Of a stretch of 18,397 bases of DNA, positions 7,436-14,824 are shown one piece after another; position 1 is the stretch's first letter, and each line of letters begins with the position of its first letter. The notes beneath the pieces are model-generated. The model had not been told where the DNA came from, made no database searches, and was given only the letters and a program-made list of their open reading frames with translations. A program made the position numbers and the translations under genes. The DNA comes from Candidatus Poseidoniales archaeon (lineage in GTDB: Archaea > Thermoplasmatota > Poseidoniia > Poseidoniales > Thalassarchaeaceae): contig JAPKEY010000012.1 in the NCBI GenBank assembly GCA_028821815.1, positions 1-18,397 of the forward strand. Reading direction: 5' to 3'.

Positions 7436-7951
7436 ATGGATATAGATATGAAAGCAATGAAGGCTGAAATCGGCGGGGCATTCGTGCTCATGTGGGTTGT
7501 CTTTGGATTGGGACTCGGATCTATCGAAGGCGCTGTCGCTCTGGCAGTTACTTGGATGGCATTCAGTGGTGCCCATCTTCTGCCAGTGGTTACTTGGTCG
7601 CACATCATGACCGGTGATCTGTCAGATACCGAAGGCAATTGGATGGCAAATGGTATGCGCTTGGTAGCACAAGTTATCGGCGCAGCTCTAGCCGTCGTGC
7701 TAATGACTGAAGCAGGTGCACTTGAAACCGGCTGGGCGCCCACGGATATGTGGATCCCCGACATCGCAGACAACCTCTGGGGTGTAGTGGGTACAATCTC
7801 CGCTGGTGCAATCTGGTGGCAGATACACACCCGATGCGATTCCGCATGGGCTAGTGCATTCGCTCTAATGGCGCTTGGCGGCATGATGACTCTATCTGGT
7901 GCAAACGAGATGGGTTCGTCCCTTGTCGGCGAACAACCACACTCGATATGA
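7436..7951 (+). CDS. Small membrane protein resembling a reduced aquaporin (MIP-like)
   Basis: The 171-residue protein has about five hydrophobic segments: residues 10-28, 33-43, 74-90, 114-130 and 137-153. The first part reads like the first half of an aquaporin: AEIGGAFVLMW as helix 1, then VALAVTWMAFSGAHLLPVVT (residues 34-53), then MRLVAQVIGAALAVVL as helix 3. In aquaporins the corresponding loop is SGAHLNPAVT, so Asn-Pro-Ala has become Leu-Pro-Val (49-51). The second half is degenerate. TLSGANEMGSSL (152-163) loosely recalls the second pore loop SGASMNPARS, and no sixth helix follows. A typical family member has about 230 residues or more. It overlaps the next gene by ATGA, so it is probably co-translated with the purine phosphoribosyltransferase. 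GGTGA lies 7 nt before the ATG. The aquaporin relationship is pattern-based and moderate; a non-water role or an unrelated membrane protein remains possible. Confidence 0.6.
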   Translation: MDIDMKAMKAEIGGAFVLMWVVFGLGLGSIEGAVALAVTWMAFSGAHLLPVVTWSHIMTGDLSDTEGNWMANGMRLVAQVIGAALAVVLMTEAGALETGWAPTDMWIPDIADNLWGVVGTISAGAIWWQIHTRCDSAWASAFALMALGGMMTLSGANEMGSSLVGEQPHSI

Positions 7952-8511
7952 GACTCGAATTACTGAAGGATAGTGTCGTCAAAGCCCCGGTTGTCTGGAA
8001 AGAAGGCTATCCATACTTCGTACACCCTCTCTCAGATGGTGTGCCAAGGCAATCAGCAGAGTTGCTCAGTGCAGCTCGTGATTTGATTTCAGAGGGCGTG
8101 GACTGGGACTCTATCGACATCATTCTCGGCATTGAGGCCATGGGAATCCCATTGGCTGCAGCCCTGTGTATCTCCAGTGGTAAACCACTGGTCATCGGCC
8201 GTAAACGACAATATGGACTCCCTGGTGAAATTGCAATCGACCAATCGACTGGCTACTCAAAGGGTGAGATCTTCCTCAATGATATCGACGTAGGTGCACG
8301 TGTGCTGATTGTCGATGATGTTGTCAGTACAGGCGGTACACTGCATCCAATATTGAAGGCTGTTGAAGGAAGTGGAGCCACTGTTCAAGATTGTTGGATT
8401 GTCTTTGAGAAAGGCGATGGAATGAACAAGATTAGAGCCACAGGAAACTGGCCACTCAATAGCTTGGTTCGAATCGAGATGCAAGAAGATAAAATCGTCG
8501 TCCTCGAATGA
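7948..8511 (+). CDS. hpt: Purine phosphoribosyltransferase, archaeal Hpt type (hypoxanthine/guanine or adenine)
   Basis: This cytosolic enzyme transfers ribose-5-phosphate from PRPP to a free purine base for nucleotide salvage. The 187-residue protein matches the archaeal Hpt pattern throughout: the N-terminal YFVHPLSDGVPRQ; IEAMGIPLAAAL; GRKRQYGLPGE; the TGYSKGEI segment; and the PRPP loop VLIVDDVVSTGGTL (residues 119-132, with acidic pair D123-D124 and loop STGGT). Archaeal members of this group have been assigned to hypoxanthine/guanine or to adenine, so base preference is open. The ATG overlaps the stop of the MIP-like gene (ATGA). The AzgA-type permease is further upstream. The three genes together suggest uptake and trapping of purine bases. 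Confidence 0.93.
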   Translation: MRLELLKDSVVKAPVVWKEGYPYFVHPLSDGVPRQSAELLSAARDLISEGVDWDSIDIILGIEAMGIPLAAALCISSGKPLVIGRKRQYGLPGEIAIDQSTGYSKGEIFLNDIDVGARVLIVDDVVSTGGTLHPILKAVEGSGATVQDCWIVFEKGDGMNKIRATGNWPLNSLVRIEMQEDKIVVLE

Positions 8512-8570
8512 CTTCAACCCAAAGGGTGGATTCATCAAGGAGATGCCTGACGGGGTCACGAGGCAGTTAC

Positions 8571-9680
8571 ATGGATATGGACAAACACGATTTCGAACTC
8601 GATGAGTTGATCGAACGAATCAAGTCAAACGACAATCGGCTTGTCGCATTGCAAGTTCCTGAAGGATTGAAGATGCAAGCACTAGATATGATGGATGCTA
8701 TAGAAGAAGATACTTCGGCTAAAATTATCCTTGCAGCAGACCCTTGTTATGGAGCCTGTGATCTGGTTCATGATAAGATGCAGCGCATGGGTGTAGAGTT
8801 GGTTGCACACATGGGCCACTCACAGATGAATATCGATTCGGGGATGCCAACGCAATTCATCAACGTCACTTACAACGGAGACCCGGCAATCGACCCGGTT
8901 TTACCAATTCTAGCACAACACCATGCTATTGCAGAACAGCGATTGGCGAATGCGCAATCAGAAGGGAATGTAACCGAAGCAGAAGCACAGGATCGCTTCC
9001 TAGACGCTGTAGGGCGTGTGGCCCCACTGACTGGAACCAAGTTGGGCTTGGTTGGGAGTATCCAACATTTACATCTTATTTTCGATTACAAGGAACGCCT
9101 TGAAGCTGCAGGATTTGAGGTTGAAGTTCCTGTAGGAGGTGCGCGTTTGACATTCCCTGGGCAAGTTCTTGGATGCAACTATTCGGGGGACCAAGATGAT
9201 ATTGGACACTATCTGTTCCTTGGTAGTGGGGATTTCCATCCCATCGGCTTGGTCTTGCATACCGGTAAGCCATTGGCCATGCTCGACCCATATTCGGGAG
9301 ATGCAGAGGAGATGTCGTTTGGACGTATTGAACGAATTCTACGGCAGCGATTCGGCCTTATCATGGCTTGTGATAATGCGAAAACTTTTGGGATCCTCAT
9401 TGGTGAAAAACCAGGACAAATGCGCCGTACACTCGCATTGAGGATGAAGAAAATGATTGAAAAACATGGAAAGAAGGGGTATGTGTTAGCCTTGGAACAT
9501 GTCGGCCCCGAATTGATTGATTTCTACCCCGTGGATGCCTTTGTGAACACAGCGTGTCCACGAATTGCGATTGATGACTCGGTTCGCTATGCCAAACCAC
9601 TGATCACACCGTTTGAACTCGAAGTGGCTCTCGGTGAGAAACAATGGGAAACTGGATATCAATTCGATGAAATCCCCTGA
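8571..9680 (+). CDS. dph2: Diphthamide synthase subunit Dph2 (3-amino-3-carboxypropyl transferase, radical SAM-like)
   Basis: Dph2 performs the first step of diphthamide synthesis, moving the 3-amino-3-carboxypropyl group of S-adenosylmethionine to a histidine of elongation factor 2. It uses a [4Fe-4S] cluster held by three cysteines from three domains. Counting from ATG 8571 (369 residues), these are C59 in ADPCYGACD, C202 in FPGQVLGCNYSG and C329 in NTACPRIAID. C59 has the same number as in the Pyrococcus enzyme. The C59-C202 distance is about 39 residues longer, because of a charged helical insert at about residues 115-150. The frame also opens at 8508, overlapping the hpt stop as ATGA. 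ATG 8571 is chosen because residues before it are unlike the family; this choice is uncertain. It is likely part of the same transcript as hpt. Confidence 0.94.
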   Translation: MDMDKHDFELDELIERIKSNDNRLVALQVPEGLKMQALDMMDAIEEDTSAKIILAADPCYGACDLVHDKMQRMGVELVAHMGHSQMNIDSGMPTQFINVTYNGDPAIDPVLPILAQHHAIAEQRLANAQSEGNVTEAEAQDRFLDAVGRVAPLTGTKLGLVGSIQHLHLIFDYKERLEAAGFEVEVPVGGARLTFPGQVLGCNYSGDQDDIGHYLFLGSGDFHPIGLVLHTGKPLAMLDPYSGDAEEMSFGRIERILRQRFGLIMACDNAKTFGILIGEKPGQMRRTLALRMKKMIEKHGKKGYVLALEHVGPELIDFYPVDAFVNTACPRIAIDDSVRYAKPLITPFELEVALGEKQWETGYQFDEIP

Positions 9681-9772
9681 AGCCTCGCGTACCCGCGCGC
9701 ATCATGTCATCGGGCATCTGCGTGCATGTGACATTCCATATCTTCAAGAACAGTCAACAGTGGGATACCTCG

Positions 9773-10945
9773 ATGGCTGAATACCTGAATCGGATTGGCG
9801 CGGGCCTCATCTTGCTCAATGCAGAGCCACTTTCCTATGATTGGGTGCCTCCAAATGTCATCGGCCGTGAAGATGAACAGAAGGAACTCGCTGCGATGTT
9901 TGCAAGTATTGGTACACCTGGAATGTCATGTAGAGCGGTTATTACAGGCAACGTCGGCAGCGGTAAAACCCTCCTCAGCCGTGCCTTTGGAGAAGATTTG
10001 TCGCGCCATCTTGCCGGTGTGCGAAACATACAACATGTGCACGTCAATTGCCGCAACCATCCAACGACATCGCAAGTTCTGCAGCGAATCGCCAAGGCCC
10101 TGGATGATCGGCACCCTGATCGAGGGTTCTCTGCTTCAGAAGTTATCCAAGGTATCCGACGAAACCTCCGGACTCGAAATCAACACATGCTGCTCATTCT
10201 CGATGAAGTTGACGTGTTGCTTCGCAGAGAGAGTGGAGATTTACTTTACCAGCTTATGCGCATCGACGAAGGCCGGGATGAATCGGGTACATTGTCACTC
10301 ATCCTCATCAGTCAAGAGCAGGTATTGGATCAACTTGAAGGGGCAATCATCTCTCGCTTTGGCCGCTCAAATCACTTGGCATTGAAACCCTATTCTGATT
10401 CACAATTGGCAGACATTGCTTCACAACGTGCAGCCTTGGCAACACGCACCGGTTCGGTAAGTGAGGAGATTCTTACTTTGATAGGGCAGGCATCCGCGGA
10501 TACTGGCGATGCCCGCGTTGCCATCGAATTACTTGAAGCCGCAGTCATGCGCGCGGAGAAGGACGGGTTCCGTGAAGTAGAACCCAGACATGTACAGCGT
10601 GATGCTGCATCTCGAAGTCGAACGGTTGAACCGAGTGTGGTCGATGAACTAAACCAACACGAACAATTGATTCTGCTCGCCATTTGTCGTCGTCTTCGAA
10701 GAGATCCCGAGGTGACCTCAGGGGATGCTGAAAAATTATACCATGTTGTTTGTGAAGAATACGATGTCAAGCCGCGTGGACACACAACATTCTGGAAGTA
10801 TCTGAAAACTCTGGAATCGCGTAGCCTGATGGAATCGCGTACAGGTACGGCAAGTGCCGGCAGAGGACGGACACAGCATATCACTATGCCTCAAAGTTTG
10901 CCGGGACAACTAGAAAACCGCCTTGAGCATGCCCTAAACCTATGA
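9773..10945 (+). CDS. cdc6: Orc1/Cdc6 replication initiator ATPase
   Basis: Orc1/Cdc6 binds origin DNA and loads the MCM helicase. The 390-residue protein has the expected order: an N-terminal linker with PPNVIGREDEQ; Walker A GNVGSGKT (59-66); Walker B LLILDEVDVL (about 140-149); a sensor-1 region with SLILISQ; an arginine-rich SRFGRSN; sensor 2 as TGDARVAIELLE (about 244-255); and a C-terminal winged-helix domain from about residue 290 (ICRRLRRDPEVTSGDAEKLY, then FWKYLKTLESRSLM). The start at ATG 9773 gives the usual short N-terminus. An in-frame start at 9704 would add 23 unlikely residues. CATATC at about 9737-9742 is a weak TATA candidate and would give a nearly leaderless transcript. 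No classical origin recognition box (TTCCA-x-TGGAAAC with G-run) was seen in the 92 bp upstream. Confidence 0.95.
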   Translation: MAEYLNRIGAGLILLNAEPLSYDWVPPNVIGREDEQKELAAMFASIGTPGMSCRAVITGNVGSGKTLLSRAFGEDLSRHLAGVRNIQHVHVNCRNHPTTSQVLQRIAKALDDRHPDRGFSASEVIQGIRRNLRTRNQHMLLILDEVDVLLRRESGDLLYQLMRIDEGRDESGTLSLILISQEQVLDQLEGAIISRFGRSNHLALKPYSDSQLADIASQRAALATRTGSVSEEILTLIGQASADTGDARVAIELLEAAVMRAEKDGFREVEPRHVQRDAASRSRTVEPSVVDELNQHEQLILLAICRRLRRDPEVTSGDAEKLYHVVCEEYDVKPRGHTTFWKYLKTLESRSLMESRTGTASAGRGRTQHITMPQSLPGQLENRLEHALNL

Positions 10946-10965
10946 TTTTGTTCGAAGTGTTGTAT

Positions 10966-10978
10966 CCACCTACGGTGG
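10966..10978. promoter_or_regulatory. Palindromic element CCACC-TAC-GGTGG upstream of rps6e
   Basis: This is the exact reverse complement of the element at 5041-5053 and can be extended to TCCACC-TAC-GGTGGA. It lies 16 bp upstream of a TATA-like CTTATAG and 58 bp before the eS6 ATG. Confidence 0.5.
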
Positions 10979-10994
10979 AATAGGCCGAACCGCT

Positions 10995-11001
10995 CTTATA
11001 G
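10995..11001 (+). promoter_or_regulatory. TATA-like box of the rps6e-eif2g transcript
   Basis: CTTATAG is centred 39 bp before the rps6e ATG, nearly the same placement as the box of rpl10e. Confidence 0.45.
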
Positions 11002-11036
11002 GGGGCGTCTGTCGCCGAATCGCACGAGGATTGAGC

Positions 11037-11525
11037 ATGGCTGAACAAGTTTTCAAAGCGGTTGTCAACGACACCGACCCTTCTAGTGGAGGAAAAGCAT
11101 ACGCTGTCGACATTGGCGGTTCAAACTACAACCATTTCCTAGGGAAAAAAATCGGTGACTCAGTCGACGGAATATTCGTCGGTGATGGCGATGTTAGTCT
11201 GGGCGGTTTCAAGTTACAAATTACAGGCGGCTCGGACCTAACAGGTACGCCAATGCGTTCCGACCTCGCTGGTGGTGGCCGCAAGAAGGTCCTCGTATCC
11301 CCCTCAACCGGCTTCAAGGGTCACAAGATTGTGAAGAAGAATGGTGGACGTTATCGCTACACCTACGATGGTCTACGAAAACGCCGGGCCTTCCGTGGTA
11401 ATGTCATCTCCTCGGACACACGCCAGATCAACCTCAAGGTTGTCGAGAGTGGAAACAAGTCACTCTCCGACATCTTCTCTGCCGGCAGCAGCGATGATGC
11501 TGGCGAGGCTGACAGTGCGGAGTGA
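11037..11525 (+). CDS. rps6e: 30S ribosomal protein S6e (eS6)
   Basis: This is the archaeal eS6 protein of the small ribosomal subunit. It is 162 residues with the family's beta-rich core: AEQVFKAVVNDTDPSSGGKAY; GKKIGDSVDG; a GFKLQITGGSDLTGTPMR signature; then GGRKKVLVSPSTGFKG and RRAFRGNVISSDTRQINLKV. A short acidic tail with DDAGEADSAE follows the conserved part. The ATG at 11037 is chosen over a TTG two codons earlier. It lies about 8 nt after GAGG. eif2g begins 14 bp downstream, an arrangement seen in many archaea. Confidence 0.96.
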   Translation: MAEQVFKAVVNDTDPSSGGKAYAVDIGGSNYNHFLGKKIGDSVDGIFVGDGDVSLGGFKLQITGGSDLTGTPMRSDLAGGGRKKVLVSPSTGFKGHKIVKKNGGRYRYTYDGLRKRRAFRGNVISSDTRQINLKVVESGNKSLSDIFSAGSSDDAGEADSAE

Positions 11526-11539
11526 ACAGGTGACTCCAA

Positions 11540-12787
11540 ATGGCCAAGAAGCGTGAGCTCCCCGGCCAACCAAAGGTAAACATCGGGCTTGTTGGGCACG
11601 TTGATCACGGCAAGACTACGCTGACTCAAGCCCTTTCGGGCATTTGGACTGATACGCATTCCGAAGAGAGGAAGCGTGGAATTAGCATCAAACTCGGTTA
11701 TGCGGACACGGCATTCTACCGAACCAAAGGTGGTGAAACCTATGCCATGGGGAAGCGACCAGATGGTGGTGATGATATCGACAAGGAATTACTTCGTGTG
11801 GTTTCCTTTGTCGATGCACCAGGTCACGAGACACTGATGGCTGTCATGATTTCAGGTTCATCCATCATGGATGGAGCACTTCTCTTGATTGCGGCTAACG
11901 AAGAATGCCCACAGCCACAGACACGCGAACACCTGATGGCGTTGGAAATTGCTGGAATTGAAAATATTGTCGTCGTTCAAAACAAGGTTGACTTGGTCAG
12001 TCGGGAACGTGCAGTGGAATCTCATGCTGAAATCAAATCCTTCTTGGATGGTACAATTGCTGAAAATGCACCAGTTATTCCAGTCAGTGCACATCATGAT
12101 GTCAATCTAGATATTCTCATCGATGCTATAGAAGCTACAATTCCAACACCGGATCTCCGCGAGAAGGAAAATGGATTGATGTATGTCGCCCGCTCCTTTG
12201 ACGTCAACCGCCCTGGAACCCGGCCTGCAAAGTTGAAGGGGGGGATCATTGGAGGTTCAGTAGTCTCTGGGAAATTCAAGAAAGGGGATGATATTGTCAT
12301 CGCACCCGGTAGAAAAATTTCTGAAGGAAACAAAGCAAGATGGGAACCTATTGAAACAAAAATTTCCAGTGTCCAAAGTGGAGGTTTAGATCTTGATTCG
12401 GTTCATGCAGGTGGGTTGTGTGGCGTGGCGACACCTCTGGATCCATTTCATACAAAATCTGACAACTTGTCTGGTCAGGTAATGGCTAGAGCTGGTGAAT
12501 TACCACCAGTTTGGGAATCGCTCGATGTATCACTCAATTTACTCAAGGAAATGGTGGCAAGCGGTGAGGGGGATGCTGAGAAAGTTCGACCCCTTCAACC
12601 CGGGGAGATGCTCATGCTAAATTCAGCAACCGCAACCAGTGTAGGTGTGGTCTCTGCAGTCAAAGGTAAGGATGCGACTCTGAACTTACGCCTTCCTATC
12701 TGTGCTCTTACAGGAAGTAGAATCACACTATCCCGCCGCGTTGGCAGTCGGTGGCGTTTGATTGGACACGGCGTCATTGCGGGGTGA
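11540..12787 (+). CDS. eif2g: Translation initiation factor aIF2 subunit gamma
   Basis: aIF2-gamma is the GTPase core of the aIF2 heterotrimer that brings initiator Met-tRNA to the small subunit. The 415-residue length is normal. GTP-binding motifs are G1 GHVDHGKT (19-26), G3 DAPGHE (92-97), G4 NKVD (148-151) and G5 SAHH. Domains II and III follow, with RSFDVNRPGT and a C-terminal ICALTGSRITLSRRVGSRWRLIGHG. The loop that usually carries zinc-binding Cys-x-x-Cys pairs (about residues 58-82) has no cysteine at all here. The ATG lies 7 nt after GGTGA. It is co-directional with rps6e and the PIN gene, so one translation-related transcript is likely. Confidence 0.96.
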   Translation: MAKKRELPGQPKVNIGLVGHVDHGKTTLTQALSGIWTDTHSEERKRGISIKLGYADTAFYRTKGGETYAMGKRPDGGDDIDKELLRVVSFVDAPGHETLMAVMISGSSIMDGALLLIAANEECPQPQTREHLMALEIAGIENIVVVQNKVDLVSRERAVESHAEIKSFLDGTIAENAPVIPVSAHHDVNLDILIDAIEATIPTPDLREKENGLMYVARSFDVNRPGTRPAKLKGGIIGGSVVSGKFKKGDDIVIAPGRKISEGNKARWEPIETKISSVQSGGLDLDSVHAGGLCGVATPLDPFHTKSDNLSGQVMARAGELPPVWESLDVSLNLLKEMVASGEGDAEKVRPLQPGEMLMLNSATATSVGVVSAVKGKDATLNLRLPICALTGSRITLSRRVGSRWRLIGHGVIAG

Positions 12788-12791
12788 GGGC

Positions 12792-13154
12792 TTGACGGGC
12801 GTGCTCGTCGATGCTTGTGGCTGGGTAGCTGTTGTTGATGCTCGAATCAATATTGATTTGGCACTTGAAACCCAGGTTGGTCCGGTCGAACTCAAAATCA
12901 CTGATGCGGTTTTGAGTGAATTAGCTCGATTGGCAGAACGTGAATCTCGCGCCTTACTCCTCGATTTGCTACAAGAACGTGCAGAAATCGTTTCGGGTGA
13001 AGGTGACCATACCGATGATGAGCTTCTCAATTTGTCTATAACACAGAATTGGCCGGTTTTGACCGTGGACAAGATGCTCAAAGCACGCCTTCACGAAGCA
13101 AATGCCTCCGTCATTGAAGTTCATGGGTCGAAAGGGTTACGATTGATTGAGTAG
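12792..13154 (+). CDS. PIN-domain nuclease, Fcf1/Utp24-like, in the eif2g operon
   Basis: PIN domains are Mg/Mn-dependent RNA nucleases. In archaea a PIN gene commonly follows rps6e-eif2g and is thought to act in rRNA maturation. Acidic residues fit a PIN active site: D in VLVDACGW near the start, E in SELARLAERE, the pair HTDDELLNL, and D in VLTVDKMLKARL. The frame extends upstream to 12762 without an ATG. Candidate starts are TTG 12792, just after the eif2g stop, and GTG 12801; 12792 is chosen tentatively. GGTGAGG overlaps the eif2g stop and could serve as the binding site. The length of about 120 residues is usual for single-domain PIN proteins. Confidence 0.75.
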   Translation: MTGVLVDACGWVAVVDARINIDLALETQVGPVELKITDAVLSELARLAERESRALLLDLLQERAEIVSGEGDHTDDELLNLSITQNWPVLTVDKMLKARLHEANASVIEVHGSKGLRLIE

Positions 13155-13197
13155 CAGAACTCGACGGATTCACCAATGACATTTGGGGTCGGAAAAT

Positions 13198-13434
13198 TTA
13201 GTCAAGAGGGTGCGGAATGGGGATCCCATTCTTGTCAGCCATATTCAATGTCCATCGAAGTGTTTTGATGACACCACGTAGGGCTGTAATATTTCGAATG
13301 GCCTCTGCATTTGATTTACGATCCATCTTGGCACTCTTGAAGTGACGTTCCCACAATACCCTACGCTCCTCTGCTTCGTGCAGCATATCGCGTAGTTCTT
13401 CTACGTCCCTAGGCTCGCCGGGTTCGGTACTCAT
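13198..13434 (-). CDS. Small helical protein, unknown (78 residues)
   Basis: I do not recognise a family. The protein is highly charged and predicted helical, with heptad-like stretches at about residues 10-35 (VEELRDMLHEAEERRVLWER) and 40-65 (SNAEAIRNITALRGVIKTL), and a proline-rich end. It is the last gene of a four-gene minus-strand cluster, 58 bp after the DUF357 gene, and converges on the PIN gene. No Shine-Dalgarno sequence precedes the ATG. Composition matches its neighbours, so it is probably a real gene. Confidence 0.6.
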   Translation of the reverse strand: MSTEPGEPRDVEELRDMLHEAEERRVLWERHFKSAKMDRKSNAEAIRNITALRGVIKTLRWTLNMADKNGIPIPHPLD

Positions 13435-13492
13435 ATTCGGCCGCGGTCAAACCACCCTTTTTGAAACTGGCGTTTGCTTGTACTGCATAAAC

Positions 13493-13792
13493 TCAGGGTA
13501 ATGTGAACATTTCATCGTCGCCGTGTCCATCCATCAAACCGATTTTGACAGCGCAATCAATCCAAGCATGTGCATAGTTAATCGCACCGAAAGCACGAAC
13601 TAAATCTCCTTTCTCAGCAAACCATTTTGCATCGGATGTGTAGGAATCTGCCATTTCCATCATGGTCTCCAAATGCTTTCCTCCATCAGAATTAGGAGGG
13701 CATAGTGGTGTGGCTTTTTCTCGCGCTGCTGCTGTGAGGGCGATGTATCGTTCCATCAGCTCAGAAGTAACTTCGATGTGGGATTCAGACAT
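13493..13792 (-). CDS. DUF357 family protein
   Basis: DUF357 proteins are small archaeal helical proteins of unknown role. The pattern MERYIALTAAAREKATP, then LEMADSYTSDAKWFAEKGD (seen here as MMEMADSYTSDAKWF), then LVRAFGAINYAHAWIDCAVK and IGLMDG is typical: three helices with conserved Y, SDA, GD and YAHAW/D. The ATG at 13792 follows GGAGG by 6 nt, and that site also covers the alternative GTG at 13798. The start overlaps the end of the upstream propeller gene by 8 bp, so the two are probably translationally coupled. Confidence 0.85.
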   Translation of the reverse strand: MSESHIEVTSELMERYIALTAAAREKATPLCPPNSDGGKHLETMMEMADSYTSDAKWFAEKGDLVRAFGAINYAHAWIDCAVKIGLMDGHGDDEMFTLP

Positions 13793-14822
13793 CGTCACCC
13801 TCCCGATGAGAAATCAAACGCCGAACATCTTCTGCGCGACCTAGTGATTCGTACAATTCAATGGCGCGACTAAGCATACCAGAGTCTTCTGCATCTCGGG
13901 CCGCTTCGAAAATCACTTGACGTTGTTCCCAATCGAGCCGTCGCATTTCACCTGATGCAATTTCTTCAAACAACAGTCGTCTACGGCTCACCAAATGAGG
14001 GCCTATCCACATTCGAACAAGGCCATCACGAGTGGCGGTAAGCATTCGATCTACGAGATTTGAGGATATGATGTCGCCAGCAGGTCTACGTTCAAAATTA
14101 TCTTCAGGAGGGAGGCGAATCAAATCACCTGCTACGTCTAGAGCCCACCAGCCTTCACCGGTCCAAACTGCATCCAAGGGCACAATACCATCACCGGGAA
14201 TGCGGTCAATGCGATCCCATCCGAACGGATTTGGCACCCCTTCCTGCAAACTACCATCGGCCTGTTGAACCAACACACGCCCACTGTGTAATCTAGAGAC
14301 CCAAGACCACCGAGTTGTTTCAATTCGGCGTTGAGCATCATCGCCACCCAACCGTAAAGCCCTCAGGCAACCATCGTCATCTTGAGCAAGTAAGATTTCG
14401 CGATCAATCCAACCAACCATCTTCTGCAGTGGACCGGGGCGAAGTCGTCGAATTCCACGGCCTCGACGATTGAACAGATGTATGTGGTCTCCACGATCTG
14501 AAAGCAACCACCCCCCACCGGGTCGACGGACTACATCACGGAACCCCCCTGCGACCGCTCGGCCTTCACCAATCAATTCCCCTGTAGCTAAATCCAGCAA
14601 GAAGAATGCGGTACCAGCTAGAACAGCTACATTCGTACCATCGTGCTCTAATCTATAAACATCAAATGAAAACTCGCGACGCCATAAGAAATCACCATCT
14701 GCATTCAATCTGCGAACAATAGTTCCTGCTGCAATCAGACAATCGTCCCCAAGGCATGCGAGTGCGCCTACACGACCTTCGACTTGGTGACTCCAAGCGA
14801 TTTCCCAGCGTTCTTCAGTCAT
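13785..14822 (-). CDS. Propeller-like protein with helical C-terminal domain, unknown
   Basis: This is a 345-residue protein without signal peptide or membrane segment, so probably cytosolic. About residues 8-265 consist of repeated beta units of the PQQ/WD40 type: GDFLWRREF; LLDLATGELIGEG; GGWLLSDRGDHIHLFNRRG; REILLAQDDDGCLRAL; GEGWWALDVAGDLIRL; and ATRDGLVRMW. Tryptophan and Asp/Gly turns recur. The last 65 residues are helical, with ARDAEDSGMLSRAIELYESL as a tetratricopeptide-like hairpin. Such a propeller plus helical pair often forms a scaffold; that is an inference. The start follows GGAGG by 7 nt and lies 2 bp after the stop of the AAA+/winged-helix gene. The end overlaps the DUF357 gene. 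I cannot name a function. Confidence 0.7.
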   Translation of the reverse strand: MTEERWEIAWSHQVEGRVGALACLGDDCLIAAGTIVRRLNADGDFLWRREFSFDVYRLEHDGTNVAVLAGTAFFLLDLATGELIGEGRAVAGGFRDVVRRPGGGWLLSDRGDHIHLFNRRGRGIRRLRPGPLQKMVGWIDREILLAQDDDGCLRALRLGGDDAQRRIETTRWSWVSRLHSGRVLVQQADGSLQEGVPNPFGWDRIDRIPGDGIVPLDAVWTGEGWWALDVAGDLIRLPPEDNFERRPAGDIISSNLVDRMLTATRDGLVRMWIGPHLVSRRRLLFEEIASGEMRRLDWEQRQVIFEAARDAEDSGMLSRAIELYESLGRAEDVRRLISHREGDDV

Positions 14823-14824
14823 GT

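Noticed and set aside
7345..7884. Minus-strand open frame of 179 codons opposite the aquaporin-like gene
   Set aside because: The plus-strand frame has GGTGA spacing, membrane helices, a pore-loop-like motif and ATGA coupling to hpt. The minus frame has none of these.
9681..9772. Gap before cdc6 considered as the replication origin
   Set aside because: No repeated boxes, no AT-rich tract and no ORB-like dyad are visible in these 92 bp. The 16.5-16.8 kb gap is a better candidate.
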